From: Podospora comata
Lineage: Eukaryota; Ascomycota; Sordariomycetes; Sordariales; Podosporaceae
Assembly (NCBI GenBank): GCA_017354895.1
Contig: CP071496.1
Location: 2,976,001-3,040,000, forward strand
DNA: 64,000 nt
Direction of reading: 5' to 3'
Below are positions 10,258 through 19,444 of the stretch, piece after piece. Position numbers and translations under genes: made by a program. Positions within the stretch are counted from its first letter, which is position 1. The number at the start of each line of letters is the position of its first letter. The notes beneath the pieces are model-generated. The model saw only the letters and a program-made list of their open reading frames with translations, searched no databases and was not told the origin of the DNA.

Positions 10258-11543
10258 TTAAGCTGACGTCCCCGAAGCACCACCCACCACCCCTTGCCCG
10301 TTCTCTAGATCAGATAGCTCTTGCCCATCAGAGGCCGGGACCACCGAGCTCTGCATTGTGGTTGCTCGACCACCTTCTTGGTTTCTCATTGCCACAGCTG
10401 CAAGTTCTTTCTCGCCAACTATTTTACCTTCGCCAGCTTTTCCTTTTCGATTTCTCACTCTTTTTCGATTTGTTCTGGGGCCCAACAGCTTCTCGTTCGC
10501 TCTCCGGGATCTCCACCATGTCTCCGAGATTGTATTTTATCTGCTTCAGGTACTCGAGAGTGACGAAATCGGCTGCTGACCCGGTATCGATCTTGATTCG
10601 AGCGGGTTTGTATCGAAACCGCTTGCCCCCGGTTTGGGTGTTATCCTCGACAAGAACCATCCCTGGCTCGAGTGTAGGGTCCATCAACTGTACCGTTCCG
10701 TTGATGAAGAAGTTGTCTTGCCTCTAGTGTTCTGAACGGCTGCAAGGCGGACTTCTGGATCGCCTTGGCTATTTGCAGTTTTTGTTCGCCCGATAGGCTG
10801 AAGCCAGTGCCTTCAGGGTGGCTGCTTTTACCCCTTTCTGATTCAGACTCGAATGAGCCTGTTTTCGTGTTCAGAGAAGCTGTAACGGACAGTGCCGTGA
10901 CCTTGGCCGTTGCCGCACTATGAATCCATCAGTGTCAGTAACGCAACCTGGTAATGAACCCCCGTTGGATTCTCCCAACGACTTTGAGGGACTGAAAGAA
11001 GGCTTTTACCTCAACTCCACAAGTTCACTCCGTACACGTATTGTATGAGAAGACTTCAGTGTCAGAAAAACAACAAGCTTGACTCTTCTGGGTTGCAATT
11101 CTACTCACTCGGAATAGGCATCACGCAACAGACCAACTTTGTCGCGGAGGATTGCAAGCTCACTGGCGAGTTCCTTTTCCTTAGTTGCAGCAAAAATCAC
11201 CAACTTCACCCGTCTCCTCGTTTTCATTCTCATGGACTCGGGTCACCTGAGAGATGAGCATCTCGACCTTTCGCTGTTGCTCATGAGCCGCCACGAGTAT
11301 CTCTTTGACGTGAAGGGGAGCTTGGACTATTCCGCCGTGAAGTGTTTCGTAACATTCGTCTATGACGCCCTGCATCGTGCCTATCTCATGGTGGAAGAGG
11401 TGGGCTTTCTGAGGAAAGGTCCCGATTGAACGGATTACACCGGAGAGTAAAGTGCTGATTGATGTGGCAAGAGAAAGCCCCGTTAAGACGAGGCTGTGTG
11501 GCCGCCCTCTTGAGACATTGCTGCCTGGCTTTGGCCTGGGCAA
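10258..11543 (-). pseudogene. Frame-broken accessory gene: helical N-terminal domain plus DTGS aspartyl-protease-like motif
   Basis: Several protein-like segments lie in order on the minus strand but in different frames. 11543-11181 gives a helical segment (LVLTGLSLATSISTLLSGVI, then HHEIGTMQGVIDECYETLHG) resembling the helical N-terminal domain of fungal STAND-type proteins. A second frame at about 11215-11115 gives ATKEKELASELAILRDKVGL, a coiled-coil-like stretch. A third at about 10920-10715 reads LSGEQKLQIAKAIQKSALQP. A fourth at 10730-10424 contains ARIKIDTGSAADFVTLEYL, the retropepsin-like D-T/S-G motif, followed by a Lys/Arg-rich tail. A last frame (10258-10430) gives a polar C-terminus. 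No ATG lies in frame with the N-terminal segment, and changes near 11.2, 10.72 and 10.43 kb have no clean splice pairs. Either this is a decayed gene or its introns escape me. The family assignment is tentative. Confidence 0.4.
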
Positions 11544-11571
11544 GTCACAGCAGCTGCAAAGAGCCTATGAC

Positions 11572-12438
11572 ATGACATTTACAGCCCAAGAAGTTCTCTG
11601 CCTACTCTCCCTTCAAGCTGAAATCATTCAACTTGAGAAAGAGCTTAAAACAGAGCGCCTTGCGGATGTAGTGTCTGCGAGTTCTCCGGCTGCAAATTAT
11701 TGCAAAAACTTCAAGCTCTCGCCTGATGCATCAAGTTCACAACACATGAAGCTTGGGGCTATCAGGGCATTAATAAAAAAGTATAGTGAGTTACCCGAAT
11801 ACCACACCCCCCCTTTACCACAATAGACTGATGCGGTATCTGATGAGCTCCAGATGAACTTCTTTTGCAAGGTGAGTGAACGTCAACCAAACTTATTCTT
11901 TGCCTTCTCAATCACACAAAAGAAACTTATCTGACTTTGGCCTTTATCAAACTGAAAGCATTCACACTCAACTCCGTCATACATGCCTACGACCGTGTCT
12001 TCGGTCGACATATCGGGTCCGGAGAGAGGGTAGACGAGGAAACGGGCGACAAATCCTACAGCAGCAACCGGGTCAACCGTGCCAGCAATGTCTATGTTGC
12101 GATCATGGCTTCCGCTCTCCCGGTGTTATCTATCTATGCACTGACTGAGATTCCGTCTACCGAGGCACGTATCGGCGCCACTGCTGGCTTCATCACTTTT
12201 GCTGTGTTGATGGGGATCCTCGGCTCCGCCAAAAGGTCTGAGAGATCATTGCAGCAACGGCTACGTAAGTACAGGTTGATTTTTCCTTGGTTGCCATGAT
12301 CTTTGATACCCTGTTGCTAACCGCTTTGGTCATGATAGGTTTGCAGCAATCGAGGTCGTTTTCATCGAGAGCGCTCTAAGAGCACAAGGATCTAGTGATG
12401 AGAGCATCAGTGCTCTCTTGAATCGCCCGGCTTGCTAG
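11572..12438 (+). CDS. DUF6594-type small membrane protein
   Basis: Exons read as 11572-11785, 11848-11871, 11959-12274 and 12339-12438 (217 aa). Exon 2 is only 24 bases. The first donor (GTGAGT at 11786) and the second (GTGAGT at 11872) are consensus, and a CTGAC branch precedes the third exon. The N-terminus (LLSLQAEIIQLEKELK) and the IRALIKKYTPDELLLQ stretch created by splicing match the coiled-coil pattern of fungal DUF6594 proteins. After a linker come two membrane helices (VYVAIMASALPVLSIYAL and a second through FITFAVLMGIL), then FAAIEVVFIESALR where the family usually has its last membrane segment. It is short for the family. The last intron is ambiguous: using the stronger GTAAGT donor at 12265 gives an earlier stop. 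The function of DUF6594 is unknown. An upstream in-frame ATG at 11452 overlaps the opposite-strand pseudogene. Confidence 0.65.
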
Positions 12439-12570
12439 TATATACTTGTACCGTAGGATCGCCATTATCTTGTACCAGAAATTACCATTACGCCGAACTT
12501 TAAGATGGGTATCACTCAACCAGCTCTTCATCTCATCCTGCCTTGAACTCCACAAAACATCACTCTCCCA

Positions 12571-14837
12571 CTACAGTTCATCACGCCCCCCTCTCCCCTC
12601 GCGTTCATCACACTGCCCTTCCCCCTCCTGATCATCATCCCCCTCTCTCCTCCCCCGTCTCAACTCCTCCCCCAGCCGCTCAATCAACCTCTCCAAAATC
12701 CACTCCGCCTCCTCCTTCCCCCCCATCAAGGGACTCTTACTCCCCACCCAACTCCACGGCACCACCTTCTCCGTGACCCTCGCCTCCCCCCTATCATCCA
12801 ACCCCTCATTCGGCCTCCCCCCCCTAAACTTATCCTTCTTCGTCCTCACATGCGTGCTCGCCCTCCCATGCTGACCAGCATCACTCTCATCCTCCCCAAT
12901 CAACCTCAAATACCACGCCCACTCCTTAAACGAGTACTTTCTCGGAGGGTGCTCCTTCAAATGCGCCGTAACCCTCGCAACTTCATCGATCAAAATGACC
13001 AAATAATCCTGCTGGCGATTTGGCAGAGTAAACGGGGCAGATTTCCTTCTTTTCTTCCTTTCCCGGAGATGTTGACCAGGACCGTGGGGGTGGTTCTCAT
13101 CGGCGGTGTTATCGTCAATGTTTTTGTCATGAGCGTCATCGTTTCGAAAGGGCGGGTTGAATCTAACTCTGGGGGAGGTAGGTGATGGATTCGATGACTC
13201 GGCTTGACCTCGCTGAAGGGCTGTCTCGGCGTCGTTTTCTTCTTCCGAGTCTGAGCTGGTGTTGTCGCGGTCTTGAGCCTCGCCTAAAATGCCAGTGGGT
13301 GTTTCCTCAATGATTTCTTCTTTGAAGAGCACCCCAAACGAAACATGTTTGAGAAACCGTTTGAGGTCCTTTTTAAAGGGGCGCTCACTAGGGAGGATGG
13401 TGATGGTAGCGATGGCGTCGGTGGCGTCGCGGATACCCTTAACCACTGTGTCACCGGCGTTGGAGATCAACACCGTCATGGTCGGCAAAGCCAACAACGC
13501 CCAAAACACCCAGAAGGACTTCCCCGCGTTAGAGACCGGCACGATGTCCCCGTAGCCGATAGTCGTCAAGCTCACAAAGCAAAAGAATATCCCATCAAAA
13601 TACGTCCACCCCTGGTATGGTTCCTCACAGGCCTGGAAGATCCTTGCCCCCCCTAACCACAGCGCAGCCCAGGTGCACGCTGAAACGGCAGTGGCATACC
13701 ACCTCCTCTTTTTTGACGTCTCCTTTTGGATATCCCTCATCAGCTTGAACTCTTTTTTTCGCCTCTCAAACTCGGTCAGGCCGCGATCAACCTCGGAAGG
13801 CGTCTGCCTGAGCTCCTCGCCCTCTTTTATAGGCACGAGAATACCATCTTTGCCCTTCTTCGTCATCTGCTTTAGCATCCTCCGCCTTCTCTTCTCCACC
13901 ATCCGGGCGCTAAGCCTACGCCTGCCACGATCAAGTACCAAGCTTCGAATCGACCCAATGACAAGACCGAGGCTGATTATCCCCACCAAAGCAAACGGCA
14001 TGACCAGTCCCTTCCCCAGACGGGTTTGTGGGGAGAAGTCCCCGAATCCTACGGTAAAAAGGGTGACAGCCGCCCAGTACACCGCGTCAAGATAGTTCCA
14101 GCCTTCAATCCTACCGAATAACAACGCGCCAAGGAGGAGGTAGAAGAGCAGCAAGATAGTCTGCATCATCAGTGTCCTTTGGCTAGGGGTGAGCACAAAG
14201 TCTTTGGGGTAGTGCTCTGTTTGAGCCCCGAGGAATGTGATGACCATGAGGGAAGCGACGAGGAAGTAAAGAGCGGCGCCGTAGATGCCGTAGTAGAAGG
14301 CCTGGGACCAGATGTATTGGCTGGTGGGCTCGATGATCAGTGGGCCAGAGGCGGTTGCGGTGAGAGAAATTAGGCATATGGAGGAGATGTACCATCCCAC
14401 AATGGTGACTGGCTGGGCGATGGAGAACCTCAGTCGCTGCGTCATGTTCAGCAACAGAGCCATGTTGGCTATGAGCGCGATGAGCAGCTGGATGGCGTTG
14501 ATGATGGTGAGCCATATTGGGTCCCTGATGAACGGGGCCGCATCCAGGTCGGAGCCGGGGAGGTAGTTCTGTCGCCATGGTCTTGCCAGCGCGCAGATAC
14601 TGAATGCTGACGCGACTGGACCCAGTGTGCCTGCTATCATGGGAAAGGCAGAAGAGGCGAACCACCATCGGCTGAGGTAGGTAATATCAGTGACGGTCTG
14701 TGATATCGTGTCTACGGAGAAACTGACCTCGGGTCCAGATGCATCTGCTCATGCTCCTGTTGTTTTGGCAGCTTCTTACCGTCAGGATCAGCTGCGCGGA
14801 GGTGTTCATCAATCTTTTCCCCGCCTGCATCGTTCAT
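12571..14837 (-). CDS. TOK1: TOK1-type outward-rectifying two-pore potassium channel
   Basis: Plasma-membrane K+ channel of the fungus-specific eight-helix, two-pore family. In yeast TOK1 passes outward K+ current on depolarisation. Exons on the minus strand are 14837-14728 and 14671-12571 (736 aa), with a 56-base GT-AG intron. The splice recreates SRWWFASSAFPMIAGTLGP, a typical start of the membrane region. Four hydrophobic segments precede the first pore, whose selectivity filter is TVGFGD (about 243-248). The second pore has TIGYGD (about 407-412). A highly basic cytosolic loop (LDRGRRRLSARMVEKRRRR) links them. The C-terminal ~280 residues are cytosolic, acidic then basic, and low in complexity. 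The upstream frame has no earlier ATG before a stop, so 14837 is the start. The gene is divergent from the alpha/beta-hydrolase-like gene across 436 bases. Confidence 0.95.
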
Positions 14838-15273
14838 CTTGAGTCTCTCCCAGGCCTTGTCAAGACCCGAGAGTTTGGATGATATTGCCAAGACTCATAT
14901 CCGGAAGATCTCGAAGTTCTCGGCGCTTGAAAGAGAAGACAATGAATGCATGAGCATCAGGCGAGGGTTGGGGTGAGACAAAGAGCATGGCATTCCAGGG
15001 CTTACACGATGCGAAGTTGGGATGACAATGACGTCGTGCCGCCCCTGCCCGTCTAGAGCCAGGGTCACGATCTTATCGGATGCAGCGCTGTGATTGGTCA
15101 AATTTGTTTGACAGCTTTGAGAATCGACTTCAAACGACAGTTTTCATTGTTTTGGATTGACCAAAACATCACTAGAATTGCGACAAACTCGTTTGATGAA
15201 CCAGGAATGGAAACTCTGTGATGAAGTGGGATGGGAAGGCTAAGAATTTTTGTCTTTTCAGAATCTGTTATCG
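14838..15273. promoter_or_regulatory. Shared divergent promoter, TOK1 / alpha-beta-hydrolase-like gene
   Basis: A 436-base region between two oppositely oriented start codons (14837 minus, 15274 plus). Both promoters must lie here or within the first exons. I see no clear TATA box or repeated operator. Confidence 0.5.
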
Positions 15274-16792
15274 ATGTTGAGATGGCCACTGGGAGCAAGG
15301 CGCTGGCGTCCAGCAGCTCTTACTTGCAGAGTGCTTCGCAGATCTCGCTTCTATAGCACCAATGAGTCAGTTGAGAATGTTCAAGTTCAATGCGCATCAG
15401 CTGGTGAGATAACTGTGAGGTATGTCTGCTACACTTCATGAACCGGAACCACCATCTGACCGAGCCAGCCTTCACAACATCGCCAAGCATGCATCGACAA
15501 AACCTCTGGTTATTGTCATACCTCCAATCCCCCGTACCGGAGGGGAACCACATAGCTCGCTCCCAAGATGGCTCCGGGAGTTTCCGGCAGCAGTCATCAA
15601 CTACCGGTGGAACAACGTGAAAGACCCAGAGGACAAGACACCTCTCAGATGGCCAAGCCCAGTTCACGACCTCATCTTTGGGTACTCCTGGCTGTCAGCC
15701 AACCTCGGCCTTCGTCCGGAGAAGAAAAAGCATGTCTTTGCTCGCCCAGCCTATGTCTATGGCTCCTATCTAGGCGCAACTCTAGGTGCTGGCCTAGCCT
15801 TCACAGAAGCTCACCGCCCCTTTCTGAACCTCGGCCAAGGCGGCATGACCGTCCGTGGTCTTATCGCTCACAACGGGATATACAACTGGCCCATGTTCCT
15901 TCCCGACCACCCAATACACAGCTACAAGTTGAAGCCCCGTAAACACGGAATATGCCCATTCTACACCAACAAAGTCCAGTCACAACGTTTTGAGCTCGAG
16001 GAATTCGACGAAAACACGGCCTTTGGTTTCCTTTACTCCCAAATGCCCTACCTCTTTCCCTCACCATCAAACCTCTTTGACCCGTTCGCTTCCCCGACTC
16101 TGTTCTTTCAAAACGCGCCTCTGCACGTACCTGAGGATTTCTTGAACCCATCCCGGTTCAACAACCTACCTTCACTGCCGGCATTATCTTCGGCAGTTGA
16201 CAATTTCCTGGCTGACACGACGGGCATCCCCGAGCCTCAACCGCCTCAGTCTGATGACCTATCTTCTTCACAGGCACCAAGCTCGAAACCGCTGGCAGAA
16301 TTGACATCCCAAGAAATTGATGTGATTCTGGCCCAGAAGACAGCCGAAGCTATGGCATCCCGTCGCCCGAGAAAAGGGTATCTAGTCTTCCCGCCTCGAA
16401 AATCGACCCTTCGAGTTCCGGAGACGCTGCTTTTGTTCGATTCTGACGATGTCCCGGCTTCAGGGGACGAGAAGAAGATACCGCCCAGGAATTCCTTCAA
16501 AGTCCAGGCCATAGAGCTAGCGGGGCTCATGAGACGGAGTGTGAGCATGTTCGAGTGCCAGACATTAGCTAAGGAGGGCGATGAGGAATTTGCGGGGCAG
16601 GAGGCAAGGGACAGAGAAGCCCTAAGGAGAGTAAAGACCATGGAGCTTAGTGCCCAAGTTAAAGAGCAGGAGGAAGATGGTATTGGAGAGTGGGGACTAA
16701 GGGGGAGTGAGGAAGCTTTGGCGGTGAAGTGGTTGAAGGGGGCCATCAGGGAGGATGAGGATTGGATGGAGGACAAGAGAGCAAGGTCTTGA
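15274..16792 (+). CDS. Mitochondrially targeted alpha/beta-hydrolase-like protein of unknown function
   Basis: Exons 15274-15419 and 15469-16792 (489 aa). The intron is GTATGT...CCAG with a CTGAC branch, and joining gives GEITVSLHNIAKHAS. The N-terminus (MLRWPLGARRWRPAALTCRV, then LRRSRFYSTN) is Arg-rich, lacks acidic residues and ends in an RxxS/T-type cleavage context, as expected of a mitochondrial presequence. KPLVIVIPPIP and the YVYGSYLGATLGAG segment look like strand beta-3 and the nucleophile elbow of an alpha/beta-hydrolase, though the elbow is not a perfect GxSxG. The C-terminal half is polar and acidic with a long predicted helix (about 410-480). No catalytic triad can be assigned with confidence, so it may be a non-enzymatic relative. 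The promoter is shared with TOK1. Confidence 0.72.
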
Positions 16793-16985
16793 ACTTGTGG
16801 GAGGTATATATATCAGCAAACTAACAATTACAGAGGAAGGCTAAACGCGATTAAACCATTATTCGTGAAAATCCAGCAGTGAATGAGTAGCCTCCAACAA
16901 CAGAAACTGGATTCGACCGCACACTTTTCCGTCTATCCTTTGGGCCAACTTGATCCCACACCTGCCTTACCACCTACCCCCTCAT

Positions 16986-17903
16986 CTAGGGTTGCTCACC
17001 ATAAGCGTGTCCATAAGTAACCCCATACTGATGACTCTCAATAGGATCCTCCGTCACCTTCCCACCATTATTCGTCCCAATCATCTGGCTATTTTTCCGT
17101 CTCCACCTCATCACAAAAAACGCCAACGCTCCCAAGATCAACAGCCCAGCAACGCCAGCCCCAACTCCAATCCCAATCGTCGCCCCCTTAGACAGCCCAC
17201 CACCCCCCTCCACAACCTCGGCTGGCTCCGTCGAAGTCGGCGTGGTAGTAGCCCCATCGGCAGTGTTACTCACCGAACTCTCCCCTGTACTCGTCGCCGT
17301 CCCAGTCGTGGTCGTAGCATCCGAAACAAAACTCGTCACCGGCTCCGCAATTATCACCGTCGCCGTCCCAGAAAATGTCTCACTGTCAACCTCAATAATT
17401 TTGCTCCCCATTCCCCTCTTAATCTCAAAGCTCCCACCCCCTTCCTCACAGGTACATTTCCCCCTCTTGTAATCATCCTCGCAACAAAACGTCTCCTGAG
17501 TACAAGCAGCCAGCTTCCCGTATATGTTATCACCCGCTATGACACCACCCATCAGCATCCACCATCAACAGTTCATTGTGAGACGAGACTTACTCAAGCA
17601 AACGCCCCCGCAAATGGCATTATTCCACCCCGGACTCGTACAAGCCCCCCTCTGCACCTCCCCCAGAGTAATATTCGGAAAACTCTTCGTCTCCGTCGTC
17701 GCGATACACAGCGCGTTGCTGAAGCACGTCCACCCCTGGGGACAGCAGAGCGATATCTCAACGCCGAACGGTTGGCAGGGGTAGTACCCCAAAGCGTGTA
17801 CTTCACCGGGGAAGTAACAAGGCGCGTTTTCCGCCGCGTGGGCTCCTATCACAAGCAGAAGCGCGGTGGCAGTAGCGGTGATGGATCGTATTGGTGGTGC
17901 CAT
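16986..17903 (-). CDS. Secreted cysteine-rich type-I membrane protein (sensor- or mucin-like)
   Basis: Minus-strand exons 17903-17594 and 17536-16986 (286 aa), with an intron beginning GTAAGT and ending CATAG. The ATG at 17903 is followed by a clear signal peptide (MAPPIRSITATATALLLVIGAHA|AENAP). The ectodomain has regularly spaced cysteines (APCYFPG, SLCCPQGWTCF, NAICGGVCL, QETFCCEDDYKRGKCTC). A Thr/Ser-rich stalk follows (about 155-205), then one transmembrane helix (ATIGIGVGAGVAGLLILGAL, continuing FFVM), a basic stop-transfer RWRRK and a short cytosolic tail. The layout resembles fungal wall sensors and mucin-like surface proteins, but I cannot name a family. In-frame ATGs upstream at 17942 and 17921 would put polar residues ahead of the signal peptide, so 17903 is preferred. 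Confidence 0.82.
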
Positions 17904-18790
17904 TGTTATTTCTTTCTGCATCAATCTCTGGGCGAGGTACAACGGATCCTAAGGGTAGGTATAAAGATTGTGACAAACCACCAAAAGAAAATCGCAAGCA
18001 ACCAAAAGAAAACCACCAAGATTGCCCCCTCCTCCCGAGAAGGCGGCGCCCCCAAGTTCTTATGTACCTACCTACCAAAACCCCCAAGCGCCCAGCATCT
18101 GTCTAACCTGCAGCTGAAATTGACATTTGAACCGATGAACAGCCCAGGCACAACCGCAAGGCTCTACCCCCTACCTACCCTACCTTTTGCCCCCAAGACA
18201 CAGCCAGAGATAGTTACCCAAACCCGATAAAAAAAACGCCTCAGCTCAAAAGCACCTTCCATCCCTTCAGGTTAGACCCCATCTGCAAGCCTTCTGCAAG
18301 CTGTCACACTATTGGCACACTTCGAAAAGAGGCGTTTCCAATACCGCCCGCCACCACCACCCACATGCGGCGCAGCCACGAGATACACTGCCATTCTCTT
18401 GATCGTTTGGCAGGTCGCACTTGTACGATAATGGTAGGCAAAAGGACACAGCAGCATGAAAAGTAAAACAAAACAAAAAGGTAAAGAAAAAGCAGGAGAA
18501 AAGACAGCGTCGTACTGAGCCTCGCCATCCTCGCCAGACCCTGAACATCTCAAGGCGTGCGGCCCGCAAAGCTGAAAGGTCTCACCCCCGAAAGGGACTA
18601 AGGCGGGGAGAGAACCGAGAGTCAGCTACAAGAGCGGGGGATTCATGTGATGCTCCCCTCCATTTTTATCACTCGCAAACCATAAGAAAAATGCCTCTCA
18701 ATTGACAAAAAAAAGAAAGAAAGAAAAAAAAGAGAGAGGGTTGGCAATGTATAGGCGGGTAGTGAAAAAAACAAAAACCAAAAATATGGA
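17904..18790. other. Intergenic, nothing recognised
   Basis: Presumed promoter of the minus-strand surface protein, followed by low-complexity A-rich sequence (about 18705-18745) next to the tRNA gene. No coding region is supported. Confidence 0.45.
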
Positions 18791-18882
18791 CTCGGATACC
18801 GGGAGTCGAACCCGGGGCTGTTGAGAGAACAGACACTTCTGAGAAGTGAGAGTCAACGATGTTACCGCTACACCATACCCGA
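18791..18882 (-). tRNA. tRNA-Glu (CTC) with an anticodon-loop intron
   Basis: On the minus strand the gene starts TCGGGTATGGTGTAGCGG and ends GGTTCGACTCCCGGTATCCGA plus discriminator G. The acceptor stem pairs TCGGGTA with TATCCGA (one G-T). The T arm is CCGGG-TTCGACT-CCCGG. The anticodon stem GTTGA/TCAAC encloses loop CTCTCAC with anticodon CTC, interrupted after position 37 by about 21 intron bases. The body matches the usual eukaryotic tRNA-Glu pattern. CCA is not encoded, as expected. Confidence 0.93.
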
Positions 18883-19444
18883 TTTGCACAAATCGTGAAT
18901 GGTCCGATTTTGGATGACGGACTCAACAGAATCACCCACTAACATCAACAACCTCCCCCCAACCTTCCACACCACCCTTTCAACTATTCTTCCACCCAAC
19001 CAACACCACCTCGCACAATAATCACAGCAACAAGGGAAACAACACAACAAGTAAAAGAGTGTAAATCATCATCATTCAACGCCTTTCTATCACCCCCTAG
19101 ACAGCCCATCAACTCCATTCCTTCCCTCCCCTTATTTTTCTCTCAATCCAAACTCTCCTCGGGGTATAAACGTGTGAGTGAAAGTAGAAAGATGCAAAGG
19201 AAAAAACAAAATATATGCATACAAGTGGGTGCGTATGTAGTATTTACAAGTAGAAAATTCGCTGGCGCTGGGTCGAGCAAAATCATCAAGAAAGAAAAAA
19301 AGGGAAATCAGGAGAAAAAGTATCAAAAGAAAAGCCATCATCTCCGCGTTTATATCGTTGGTTGAAATTTTACACAACCGTGAGAATGAAAATGCAAGAG
19401 AAAAAAAACTGGTTGGGCAATTTCTCAAGAACCCGTTAAATGGC
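18883..19444. other. Intergenic, 3' flank of KCH1
   Basis: The A-rich segment (19190-19340 on the plus strand) is probably the U-rich 3' UTR of the minus-strand KCH1 gene. No gene is supported. Confidence 0.5.

Noticed and set aside
16950-18230. 426-codon plus-strand frame over the secreted membrane protein
   Set aside because: Arg/Pro-rich antisense shadow; the minus-strand gene has a signal peptide, intron and TM helix.
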